Position numbers and translations under genes: made by a program. A DNA stretch of 64,000 nucleotides from Blastobasis lacticolella (lineage: Eukaryota; Arthropoda; Insecta; Lepidoptera; Blastobasidae): assembly GCA_905147135.1 (NCBI GenBank), contig LR990041.1, positions 13,019,907 to 13,083,906 on the forward strand. The letters are read 5' to 3'. Numbering within the stretch: the first letter of the stretch is position 1; the number at the start of each line of letters is the position of its first letter. Positions 45,429 to 54,874 of the stretch are shown piece by piece. Under the pieces are notes generated by a model. It did not search any database. It was not told where the DNA came from and worked only from the letters and a program-made list of their open reading frames with translations.

Positions 45429-46443
45429 TTACTGCTTTTCGAAGTATTTTCCATTACATTTTTTCAATCCATTAAACCATTTTTGAATGACGACCATTCA
45501 GGGCTGTGACCAGGGCATGTTTTTCACACGTTGGTTGAAAGCTATCACGGCCTCTTACGACCCTCTAATGTCAAACCTCTTATCAAGTCTTTGATTTATG
45601 GAAAAATAAAGAAATCGGATGATGCCAGGTTTGGACTATATGCGGGATGGGTCACTAGCTCTACCTTATCAGAAGCCAGAAATGACTGTCTTGTTCGCGG
45701 TGTACGTGCGCCGAAGCATTGCCAAGGTCCAATAGGATGCGACTTCTTTATCGTTTTTCCCTAACTTTTTCAAAGACACTGGGCAAACAGATGGTGGTGT
45801 ACCACTCAGCATTAACTGTCTTTAGTTCTTTAAGTAGGATCGTGTAGACAATGAGAAAAAAACGCTATCACTTTTTTGCGTAAGTTTTTCGTCTGCACAA
45901 TTTGTTGGTTTGCTCTCGTCTTCAAACGCCAATACAGAAGACTGTTGCTTTCTTTCCGATATGTAACAATAAATCCTTGTTTCATCTCCTATCATAATAA
46001 TGTCATATACAGCATGATGAACGTCCGTTATCGTTCTTTAACAAACATTTTTATAGCAATCAACTCGAATCTGTTTTTGTTATGGGATGAGTTAATAAGG
46101 AATCCAGCAGTAACAAAGTTTTTTAAGTTTTAAATGTTGATGTAAGATGTAAGACTTTTTGAATTTTTATCATACTAATCCCCAAATGCCTTTTGATCTC
46201 CTCATACGTGACACGCCGGGTTTCTTCAATTTGTTGCCTAACAGTAGCCACGTTTTCCTCAGTGCTGACTTTCATGATTTTCATGATGGAGAGAAACACG
46301 GCCGCGATCAAATTCTGCGTACCAACGCCTTACGGTGCTCAAATGAGGTGCTTCCCTCCCAAAAGCATTTTGAAGACGAGAAGCAGTCTTGTACGGTAAA
46401 CTTTTAAAATCATCGCCCTAAATTCTTTTCGCGGTAATTCCAT
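45429..46443 (-). pseudogene. mariner-family transposase, degenerate
   Basis: On the minus strand the start (ATG at 46443) reads MELPRKEFRAMILKVY. An interior open piece has KVSTEENVATVRQQIEETRR and KRHLGISMIKIQKVLH, and the end WFNGLKKCNGKYFEKQ precedes TAA at 45429-45431. These match the start, DNA-binding middle and C-terminus of mariner (IS630/Tc1) transposases of the SETMAR/FLJ37770-like type. The span, about 1,015 bp, is close to full length, but several stops and frameshifts break it and the DDD catalytic triad is not readable. Terminal inverted repeats were not found. Confidence 0.85.
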
Positions 46444-46616
46444 TTTGTTATTTTTCTCTCACTCATTCTCTATCGTGATAACGGCAACACATACAAGTAC
46501 TTAGTTCAACCGGGCACTACAGCGACGTCAAGGCCCGAATATCTGCTATTTGGGCCAAATGGCGGGAGGTAACAGGTGTCATTTGTGACCTCAAAATGCC
46601 AATAAAGCTGAAGGGA

Positions 46617-47420
46617 CAGTGTAGGGTCTTGCCCTGATGAATGGTGTACTTACAGTTATTAGAATTTCTTTTCAAACAACTGTTTCTTTCTTCTTAAAGA
46701 CCCAATCTGGTCAGGTTCCCCTGTTAACAGGGGTCGGAGGAGGTCAGATGGCACTCACTCCACTTTTATCTGATCTACTAAATTCTGAATCATGGTCAAG
46801 GCAGACCCCGAGCTCTCACGCGCGAGATTAACACCAAGATGACCATATTGTACATACCATGATTCTAAGGAAATCTAGTTCTTATGCTACTTTATTTTGG
46901 GCACATCCGTCGGCCATTTTATGTAACATCAAAAGGTATGTCACGCGGCACGCAATACTAGTGTTTTCTCAATGCATTACACGCATTATTGAACATAATG
47001 TCCTCTCCTCTTAAAAGAAGTTTTTTCTTTCCTCATTGATTTCTCTTCGCTATCACGAAAAAAACTTCTTACTCCGGGTTTAAAAGGAGTTTCTTTATTC
47101 GTCATTTACTCTACGGCTTGTTCCAGTGTTGCATGAGTGTTGCAGTTTTGCTAAAAATATTTACTTCTTCCGTTTTTCATTCACTTTGTACCGGCTGGAT
47201 CTTAATGAACACCTTGTATGAACCGCTAGACCGCATCCTTTTAATGTAATTTTCCACATTTTTTGTACAAGCAGCGACGAACCACAGATCGATGCCATGA
47301 TGGCGAAGATTTTATTTCTATTTGCTGCCCACGAAAAAGACTGGCTGTGATAAATTTAAAATTGATTGACGGCTAGGAAAAAGACTGAAGTCTGAAGTTT
47401 GAGAGTGAATAAGTGAAAAG
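46617..47420 (+). repeat. Repeat X, left copy, interrupted by a SINE
   Basis: Blocks GTAGGGTCTTGCCCTGATGA (46621), TTTCTTTTCAAACAACTGTT (about 46666) and CACATTTTTTGTACAAGCAG...ATGATGGCGAAGATTTTATT (47256-47345) recur at 50235-50470 in the same order. The gap between the blocks is about 535 bp longer here because SINE-A (46698-46845) and further sequence lie inside. Confidence 0.7.
46698..46845 (+). repeat. SINE-A, 3' half
   Basis: From CCCAATCTGGTCAGGTTCCC to GCGAGATTAACACCAAGATG. Lies inside the left copy of repeat X. Confidence 0.7.
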
Positions 47421-47655
47421 ATTTTTCTTATTATTTTACGCAATGAATGCAATAATGAATGTTATTTGCAGCTATGACTTCGATCATAAACTACTTTCGG
47501 CAATTAACTCTCGCACCAAGGGCGAGGATGAGACAATCATTATTTACATTTCAATTATGCACGAGATGTTGGCCTTAAAGGGGTCAGGCAACCTGAATGT
47601 CCTGATTGTAACAAAAATCGTCCTTCTACCTCTACACTTTAACCCCTCTAAAGGG

Positions 47656-49866
47656 TTATAACTCAACTTCTACGACGGGTAAGTTATTGTTCTTCTTTCT
47701 TTGTTTTTCCTTCTTCTTTATTTCTGAATTTTTATTTACCTTGTTCTCTTTTTCAGGTCTCACAAGTTCCTGTTCTACGTGTTCCCTTAAAAAATCATCG
47801 TAGTTTTCTTCAGTACTGTCATCATAATCCTTATAATACATTTTGTCAATAAATTTCACGTCTCTGCTTATTACAATACCTTGTTTTTCAGGAATGTAAA
47901 TGCGATAATCTTTTGCTAGCTGTGCATAGCCCATGAAGACTCCTTCTGTACATTTTGGTGTAAATTTGCCTTTTCTATGTTTGTTCAGGACAAAAGCTTT
48001 ACATCCAAATATCTGTAAGTGATTTCCAGATGGAGTGCGGCCGGTCCATTTTTCATATGGTGTACAACCTTTTAGGGCTTTAGCTGGGCTTCGGTTGATG
48101 AGATAGTTCGCTGTGTATACTGCCTCAGCCCACAGTTTTTGAGGTATGTTCCCTTCGATCATCAAACACCGTGCTCTGTCAAGAAGAGATCTATTTTTAC
48201 GTTCGCTTTGGCCGTTCTGTTGGGGCGTGTAAGGTGCTGTGAGTCTTCTCTGGATCCCATGTTGTTTTAAGAATTCGTCGAATTCTCTATTGCAATATTC
48301 CGTTCCATTGTCGGATTGTAAATTTTTTATTGGTAAATTATGAAACTTTTCAACCTTGCTTTTGTATTCCTTAAACTTTTCAAACGCTTCATTTTTGTGT
48401 GATATAAAATAGACGCAGCAATATTTAGTGTAGTCGTCCAGGAATGTCAGGAAATATTTTGATCCAGCCAACGTTTCGGTGTTGACCGGTCCACAGACAT
48501 CACTATGCACAATTTCCAGCGCTTGTGTAGACTGTGGTCCGTCTAAAGATGAAAATGGCAGTCTGGCCATCTTTCCTTTAATGCATATTTCGCAGTCTGG
48601 TAGATTTCCGCCTCCTAGTACTAAACCTTTAATCAGGTTTTTGCTGGCAGCTAATTTTAAGTCATTTTCATTAAGGTGTCCAAGTTTACGGTGCCAAACT
48701 TCAATATTGCTGACAGTTTTTGCTATATTTGCTTTCTCTCCCTTTGTGTAATACAGGCCGTTTTCTTTGGTAGCTGTTAGAGTTACTTTACCCCTTTGGT
48801 TTTTGATATATGCCTTATCTTTAGTAAACAATACGGTATTTCCTTTTTCTGTGATCTTTCCGACTGACATCAGATTGGTTGCCAAGGTAGGTACATACAA
48901 TGTATCATGGAGGTTACATATTTCATTTTGTATGTTTATTCGTACTTTACCTTTGCCTTCAACTTTCGCAGTGTGATTTTCAGACGCTAACCGCAAAGTT
49001 CCATTTTCAGAGTTTAGGTTTTCAAAGTTAATTTCCTGTGCACACATATGGGATGTGCAGCCACTGTCAAGGCACCAGGTATCTGCGGGAGTAATTGATA
49101 AACAAGTAGGAGTTATGCTGAAATTTTTCTCTTCTCTTTTCTGAAATGGTTGACGTTTATCCTTCTTACTCCAGCATTCCTCGGTATTATGTCCCTTTTT
49201 CTTGCAGGTCTGGCAGTATTTAGGCTTCTTCTTGGAATAGAATGCACCTTCTCTTCTTTCTTTTTGTATATCTTGACTTTTTCTGGCTTCACTTTCTTCT
49301 ATAATCTTAATTTTCAGTTCTTCAGGCTTTGGTAGGGTATCCCTAGATTCTACCGCGATACTGAAGTTTTCAAATGAAGCGGGTAAGCTGTATAGCATCA
49401 TGATACTTAGCAAATCTGGATTTAGGGTAATGTCCATGTCAGCCAATTTGTCGACGGTATCCATGAAACCGTTTAGGTGCTCGCGGACGTCACTATTATC
49501 ATGTTTCTTTAATATGAGATGCTTTAACAGTGTTGCCTTCCTAGCGGGACCCGTACTTTGATAAATGCTCTTTAGTTTTTTCCAAAGCTCATACGAAGTC
49601 TTGCAGCCTTTTATTTGCTTCAACTCAGATGGTGAGATGAGAAGTAATAATTCTGACCTTGCTAGTAGATCTTTGTTCATGAATTCTTTCTTCTCCGTCT
49701 CGTTGCTAGTTGCAGTCGGCTCGGGTATCTCTCCACTTGCATAACCCCACAGGCCATTTTTGATTAGCACTGCTTGGGCTTGAAGACACCACGTATCATA
49801 GTTGTCTTTTGTTAGCGCTTCGATTCTATGGTACGACGACGAAGCGGTTGCCGCCGACGTGCTCAT
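47656..49866 (-). CDS. Copia-type polyprotein: Gag, protease, integrase; no reverse transcriptase
   Basis: 736 residues, uninterrupted, starting MSTSAATASSSYHRIEALTK. Residues about 20-210 form the copia Gag (UBN2) domain. CQTCKKKGHNTEEC (about 218-231) is a CX2CX4HX4C zinc knuckle. WCLDSGCTSHM (about 265-275) is the aspartic protease D-S-G site. VWHRKLGHLNE with CEIC is the integrase zinc-binding region. HSDVCGP, LQSDNGTEY and NGQSERKNR give Asp456, Asp519 and Glu555, a DD35E integrase triad. The frame ends after a lysine-rich stretch where copia would continue into reverse transcriptase. Intact over 2.2 kb, so either young or shielded from decay; it cannot retrotranspose alone. It is a mobile-element protein, not a host gene. 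Confidence 0.92.
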   Translation of the reverse strand: MSTSAATASSSYHRIEALTKDNYDTWCLQAQAVLIKNGLWGYASGEIPEPTATSNETEKKEFMNKDLLARSELLLLISPSELKQIKGCKTSYELWKKLKSIYQSTGPARKATLLKHLILKKHDNSDVREHLNGFMDTVDKLADMDITLNPDLLSIMMLYSLPASFENFSIAVESRDTLPKPEELKIKIIEESEARKSQDIQKERREGAFYSKKKPKYCQTCKKKGHNTEECWSKKDKRQPFQKREEKNFSITPTCLSITPADTWCLDSGCTSHMCAQEINFENLNSENGTLRLASENHTAKVEGKGKVRINIQNEICNLHDTLYVPTLATNLMSVGKITEKGNTVLFTKDKAYIKNQRGKVTLTATKENGLYYTKGEKANIAKTVSNIEVWHRKLGHLNENDLKLAASKNLIKGLVLGGGNLPDCEICIKGKMARLPFSSLDGPQSTQALEIVHSDVCGPVNTETLAGSKYFLTFLDDYTKYCCVYFISHKNEAFEKFKEYKSKVEKFHNLPIKNLQSDNGTEYCNREFDEFLKQHGIQRRLTAPYTPQQNGQSERKNRSLLDRARCLMIEGNIPQKLWAEAVYTANYLINRSPAKALKGCTPYEKWTGRTPSGNHLQIFGCKAFVLNKHRKGKFTPKCTEGVFMGYAQLAKDYRIYIPEKQGIVISRDVKFIDKMYYKDYDDSTEENYDDFLREHVEQELVRPEKENKVNKNSEIKKKEKQRKKNNNLPVVEVEL

Positions 49867-49936
49867 TTCGAACGTTTATTTTTACCGACTACATTTATAC
49901 ATTTATACCAGCCAACCACGGACCTCTGCTACCAGT

Positions 49937-50111
49937 TGTCCCTATACTTTAACCTTTCTAAAGGGTTAGGGTTGTCCCTATACTTTAACCACTCTAAAGG
50001 GTTAAGGTTGTCCCTATACTGTAACGCCTCTAAAGGGTGTTCTTGTTTACTTTAACCTCTCTAAAGGGTCAAGGTTAATTTCTAATCTCTCAAAATGATA
50101 TAGGAATTACA
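49937..50111 (-). repeat. Probable copia 5' LTR made of tandem 35-bp units
   Basis: On the + strand, TGTCCCTATACTTTAACC then TTCTAAAGGGTTAGGGT repeats about four times (49937, 49973, 50009 and a shorter unit at about 50045) before a unique 60 bp ending GATATAGGAATTACA. TG...CA ends and an adjacent primer site support an LTR, but no full partner LTR remains. Confidence 0.6.
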
Positions 50112-50234
50112 GGGAGCGGCTAACAATTCCTTAAATAAGCCATTGTTTTAACTGCCTTACAAAGTTTAGTAACCTCACTTGGACTTTTGAATTTTTTTTA
50201 TAATTTCAAATATTTTTTCCCGGTTTTTTGGGGT

Positions 50235-50470
50235 AATGTAGGGTTTTGCCCTGATGAATTTAGGTTATTAGGATTTCTTTTCAAACAACTGTTCAGGTTT
50301 TTAAAACATTAATTTTAAATTTTAATGTATATTTCCACATTTTTTGTACAAGCAGTGACGAACCACAGATCGATGCCATGATGGCGAAGATTTTATTTCT
50401 ATTTGCTGCCCACGAAAAAGACTGATGTCTGGGAGTCTGAAGTTTGAGAGTGAAAAAGTGAAAGGAATTT
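50235..50470 (+). repeat. Repeat X, right copy
   Basis: Same ordered blocks as 46617-47420 without the SINE: GTAGGGTTTTGCCCTGATGA, TTTCTTTTCAAACAACTGTT, CACATTTTTTGTACAAGCAG and GTCTGAAGTTTGAGAGTGAA. The two copies bracket the copia element in direct orientation. Confidence 0.7.
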
Positions 50471-50901
50471 TCATATGAATATTATTTGGGGAGAGTTATC
50501 CCAGTTATCGAACTAGAAGGTGGATCAGTATTATAACCCAGATGATGCTATTTTTCAAGTAAATAAATACAAGTGGCCGGTTACCGAAAAAAATGCACAT
50601 GGCTGCATCAATATTTCTCTCTGAAATTCTCAAACTAACATAGTCGCCTAGTCAGTTTGCAAACGGTACTTTTCGGCTTGCTTAAGAAATCCAAGTGAAT
50701 TCAGTGATCCTGCCTGGACTAAGGTTATGTGGAGTAGACTCTTTTTGGAACTTTTGTGCCTTAGATAGACTATTTTTTTTTATTCACTGTATGTAAGTAG
50801 CTCGTTTCCGAACTGAAATATTAGAACCCATTACCCTGAATCTTTGTGTTTTCTTTATTAACTTAACTGAACCTGGCACTGTCCGTGGGACAGCGTTACG
50901 T

Positions 50902-51235
50902 TACAACAGATCTATAAGACCATTATTAGACCTGCTCTCCTATGCGGTAGCGAGACTTGACCCCTACTAGAGCGACACAAGCAGGAGCTGCGCGTCACGG
51001 AAATGAAGATGCTGCGTTACGTGGAGAACAAGTGTCTGGCCATGCCACCCTCGCGGGGCACGGGAAGAAGAGGCCGGCGATGATTTGACATAGGTAGTCA
51101 AGAATAATATGCGTGCTAATAAGCTCACCACCATGGATGACGAAGACCAGGAAGGCGGACCCTGGGCCTCCGCGTGCCGCGCGGGGGCGCAACCGGGACA
51201 TAACGCCAAGACGATGATGAGATTATGATGTTACA
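50902..51235 (+). pseudogene. RTE-like LINE 3' end (reverse-transcriptase protein C-terminus)
   Basis: The frame reads IYKTIIRPALLCGSET, a stop, PLLERHKQELRVTEMKMLRY. This is the familiar Y-K-T-I-x-R-P-A-L-L-Y-G-S-E-x-W ... E-M-x-M-L-R-W segment at the end of RTE-type LINE proteins, with a TGA where Trp is expected. It closes with AACCGGGACATAACGCCAAG and ACGATGATGAG, the same tail as the SINE-A family. Heavily 5'-truncated. Confidence 0.8.
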
Positions 51236-52340
51236 AGCAGGAAACTTGTACCTACGTATATGAAAATGGGCCCCGACTGCTTTCAAGTTTAAATTAAACT
51301 AACATTTGCACATATACGAGTAGTAGTAGAGTATGCGACCACGATTTTCCTCTAAACATCCGAATCTTTTAATGAAAAACATTTTGCTGTTTCATATTTT
51401 TCAACCGCTGAGTTTACCGCAGTCGAGTTTTAAGATTTTTTATATTTAGGTATGTTATATTAAATTCAGTCGTAGGTATACAGAACGAAATTAAGTTGAT
51501 GCGTTACTAAAAAACGTCCGTAACCGCAAAACCGTCGATAAAATAGGTGGAAATGTTATATGTATTAAAAAAAACAAATCAACTGTAATTCATTATATAT
51601 AAGTAGGTACCTACATAGACTAAAGACAGCTTGCACTAATTTCTTAAACCCATTTAACTTTATACTAAAACGAAAAACTTCACACAAAAAAGTTTTCACA
51701 AAACGCGTTGAGAAATTGGCACAAGCCGGACTAATAACGAGTCACCACCCGCTCTATCAATCATGATACGTGAAGGCATACCTAATTATAGTGTCCCCGT
51801 CAGCACTAGCTGAAGGCTTATATAAGGTGTTACAACCCGCATCGGTGAATGACTTTTTTGTGGACAGGCCAGACCAGGGAAAACGAAAAAATGCTCCATA
51901 AACTGGAAATGTAGTTAACAAAACTGAGAATGAATAATGTGAGCTCTATGAGTTGATACTGCGAAATCAATCAAGTTTGCTAGCTTTAATGGAACTTTAA
52001 AAAATAGTATCTTTGTACTGCACTGAGATATTTGTTGCTGTTTATTAATATTTCTGCTCTATTGATATTTCTCAGGAAATTTTTGAAATGTTTTTTAGCC
52101 TGTATGTTGGAATATAATCTATTTCATCAAATGCTGTTCAGTAGTTTTTACGTGATGCGCTCACTCACAAACAAACAGACAAGCAAATTTTCTAAAAAAT
52201 ATTGTATTATATTTTAGTAAGTCATTTTAAGTCGCCGTTGGTTTTTTATTATCTTTCAATGTACATATTTTTTGTGTTTACGATTTTAATTAATGATAGG
52301 AATGTGCTAGCTATGTAAATGGCATTTTTGTCAGTTGTGG
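51236..52340. other. Intergenic, AT-rich
   Basis: No exon or named repeat recognised. Short frames here look random. Confidence 0.5.
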
Positions 52341-52620
52341 TGAAGACAGTTTGGACCTTCAGGGGTTCCTCAGGGTGGTGTCCTAGGCCCGACACTCTAC
52401 CTACGTCTTGCTTTACCTCCGACTTACCTACCCGTATTGAATTGTATTGAAGTGGAAACGTTTGCTGATGATAGATAGATAGATGTATCCGGGCTGTTTA
52501 GTCCGACGAACTGTTTACTGATGATACAGCCATTCTTGCTGACGACAAAGTCGCGTCGAAAACCTCTGCTCTACTTCAAACAAACCTGGATGCTGACCAT
52601 TTTACTTGTGATAGATTACA
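52341..52620 (+). pseudogene. Jockey-type non-LTR reverse-transcriptase remnant
   Basis: Translation gives SGVPQGGVLGPTLY, then in a shifted frame VETFADD and later LFTDDTAILADDKVASKTS with ALLQTNLDAD. G-V-P-Q-G-x-V-L-G-P and F-A-D-D-T-A-I-L-A are reverse-transcriptase motifs of the Jockey clade. Frames are broken and a short insertion (GATAGATAGATAG region, about 52470-52505) separates the two halves. Confidence 0.8.
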
Positions 52621-53084
52621 GTAAATTGAAGAGAAAATTCCATAGAACTTCTTCCCTACACAAACCAGACGGCTTGGCGGTACCATTTGTATGGGGAAGT
52701 CAAAATTATTTCTTCAAATCCAGCAAAGTGTTAGAACAAAAGTTGTCTGTTTTTATCATTTAATTTCTTGAAACGTGAGTTTCAAAACACGGCACTGGGT
52801 GAACGTCATAGACGACGTAGAACGTCATGCTGGAAAATGATTAACAACACTGGTGACTACAGCTGGGATGCCACAGAACTTGCCAAAATAGATACTAGTC
52901 GAACATCTGAAAGACCAATTTACGCTTCACGTAGTTGCAGTCCCGCCTGCCACTACGCACAAACCGAAAAATATACACCACCTACATCTACTCACACCTG
53001 TTCTATACGTCACCCCTGCCCACTATGCGCCGCCACCTACCGCCGAAAACTATAGCTTCAACAGAACATCTCACTCGCTACGTG

Positions 53085-53230
53085 TTATCCTCGGAGCAAG
53101 GCGCTACGTCCGCAACGACGTCATTGAGCACAAACTGCGTGTTCCACCGATGAGAAGTTCGTCCGAAGTCGGACGCGTCGCATGTTCAACTGCCCGGCTT
53201 CTCCACCAACCCAACCGCAGATAGACTAAG
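53085..53230 (+). pseudogene. Probable C-terminal remnant of the Jockey-type element
   Basis: CGCTACGTCCGCAACGACGT encodes RYVRNDVIEHKLRVP, similar to the W-Y-V-x-N-x-x-I-H-x-D-L-x-x-P end of Jockey-like proteins. The 450 bp between this and the reverse-transcriptase piece show no clear homology, and a relationship is inferred. Confidence 0.45.
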
Positions 53231-53358
53231 CCCAGCCAAAAACAAACCCAAGAAAGCACAGGTTTAAACACCATATAAAAACCTAAAAAACATACAGATA
53301 AACCTCACCCACACTGTCGCAGGTGGAGTACTGTGGCAAATCAAGCCAAGACGGCAGA

Positions 53359-53682
53359 TTAGCAGCAACAATTACCGGCCAGAAAGATGCCTGGCCGAGA
53401 AGATGCCCGGCACGAAGTTAGCCCCATAGACCCGCACTTGCCACCCGCAGAAAAGGAGTAGACGATCCGACGAAATCTCTCAGCGCTTGGACTTGAAGTT
53501 TCAAATCTTTCGATAACAAATGTCGTGCTTACTGCGCGAATATACATCGTTTCGTACAGTGACCAGTAGTGGGCGGCATCCCGGCCATTCCCGGCCTTGC
53601 CAATGCTGCCAATGATCCTGCGCGCGCACCGCGTCCTGTCACCCGCGCCCTCGCCAGGACCTCTTGTTACCGGAGGCAACAA
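53359..53682 (-). other. Open frame of a likely dispersed repeat
   Basis: 107 codons on the minus strand containing YWSLYETMYIRAVSTTFVIE and GKCGSMGLTSCRASSRPGIF. I recall similar peptides recurring in moth genome annotations, which suggests a repeat rather than a host gene, but I cannot name the family. GC-rich compared with surroundings. Confidence 0.35.
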
Positions 53683-53989
53683 GGACGGCGAGCGCTTACC
53701 GTCTTTATCTCGCGGGGGACTATTCTGAACGACGACTTTTTTTAATGTTCAACGATTTGTTCAGTTTTGAAGATTTCAAAATTATGATCGTAAGTCCCTG
53801 CCTACCTAGGTAGTTATTTTGTAATTTCAATATTTCGGCAATAGTTTACTTACTTGTTTAATCAATTTAAGTTTTAAACCTAGAACCTAGACTTTGTGAA
53901 GTAGCGCCTTAAAGGCGATACACGGTAATAGGTCGTTCTCTTTGTTTTTTCGAACATAGACTTGAGTACCTAATATATTTTTTAGTAAG

Positions 53990-54335
53990 TATAAGTTAGT
54001 TAGGGTATCCGACTCGTAAGCGAGGGGTACCGGGTTCGAATCCCACTGTGGCCGTGTACCAATGACTCTTTTCTGAGTTATGTACATTAGTTGAATACTA
54101 ACCGATGCTCTCACGGTCAGGGAAACATCGTGATGAAACCAGCACATTCAGGCAACTGAATGTGTAACCATTATCCAGTAAGGTTCCCCTGGTAGTAGGG
54201 TGGAGGTCATGGTGGTCAGATAGCAGTCACTCTACTGTAATTATCTGATCTGCAAAATCCTGGATCATGGTGAAGGCGGGCCCCGGGCCCTCGTGTACGA
54301 GAGCATAACTGGGACATTAACGCTAAGATGATAAT
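53990..54335 (+). repeat. SINE-A, full length with tRNA-like head
   Basis: Head with TAGGGTATCCGACTCGTAAG and the B box GGGTTCGAATCCCACT; middle CCAATGACTCTTTTCTGAG, ACCGATGCTCTCACGGTCAG; tail TGGGACATTAACGCTAAGAT. The best-preserved family member in the window. The head is a SINE promoter, not a functional tRNA gene, because no cloverleaf closes. Confidence 0.85.
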
Positions 54336-54699
54336 TAATATATTTTAGTAAGTACAATACAACCTATAAGTAGGTAAGATATATATTATTATGCAGTTTG
54401 TACATTACTTAAAGACCTACAAACAAACATTTTGTTTAATATTTTTTACCAAATTGGCATAGGCCAACAATGTATTATGAAAAGTCTTATTCAATACAAG
54501 CAAATACTAAAAATAATCTTATCGCTTACTACAGCGATAAGGTCTTACTTATGGCTCCTTGTTGTTTAATATTTTGTACCGATTAGTGACTATTTGTTTC
54601 TAACTATTATATTTAAGCAATAAAGTATTTTCATTCATTCATTCAACTATTTACTTAAAAACGATCCACCAAAATCTGCAACGCTAACGCACTAAAAAT
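54336..54699. other. Intergenic, AT-rich, before a GC-rich exon-like island
   Basis: Contains ATAAAGTATTTTCATTCATTCATTC, written here only as the run ending at about 54645. No exon recognised. Confidence 0.4.
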
Positions 54700-54874
54700 C
54701 GAGCGTCGACTTGTGCACTGCTTCGAGTATCGACCCCCCGAGAGTCATCGGCCGTAGCTGTAGGTATTGTGACTCATTCCGCGTCTGCTGCCCGGACGAG
54801 TCGGTCGCTCGTCCCCGTGTGTGTAGTGTACCGAGTGTGTGGCGCCGCCGTGCTGAGCGCCGCTTTGCCCGCAG
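54700..54874 (+). promoter_or_regulatory. Probable promoter and non-coding first exon
   Basis: An abrupt GC- and CpG-rich block (GCGTCGACTTGTGC...GCGCCGCTTTGCCCGCAG) ends in a strong donor GCAG|GTAAGC at 54875. It lies in an otherwise AT-rich area upstream of the signal-peptide exon at 60981, whose acceptor has no coding upstream. I infer that this is the 5' leader exon of that gene. No TATA box was identified. Confidence 0.45.

Larger units (their letters stand above)
47606..50111 (-). mobile_element. Ty1/copia element with 3' deletion
   Basis: Read on the minus strand. A candidate 5' LTR of about 175 bp (50111 down to 49937, TGTAATTCC...GGGACA) is followed after two bases by TGGTAGCAGAGG (49934-49923), which complements the 3' end of animal initiator tRNA-Met. 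Then comes a 736-codon Gag-protease-integrase frame. Just after its stop, AACCCTTTAGAGGGGTTAAA resembles the LTR's repeat unit, suggesting that reverse transcriptase, RNase H and most of the 3' LTR were lost by recombination into LTR sequence. LTR limits are my inference. Confidence 0.75.

Noticed and set aside
48479..49335. Plus-strand open frames inside the copia region
   Set aside because: They are antisense to the intact copia polyprotein and show no domain.
47230..50470. Repeat X blocks as the copia LTRs
   Set aside because: The initiator-tRNA primer site places the 5' LTR end at 49937, whereas repeat X begins about 300 bp farther out with unrelated sequence between.
53998..54045. Possible functional tRNA gene (B box GGGTTCGAATCCC)
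   Set aside because: No acceptor stem or cloverleaf closes, and the sequence continues into the SINE-A body shared with many copies.
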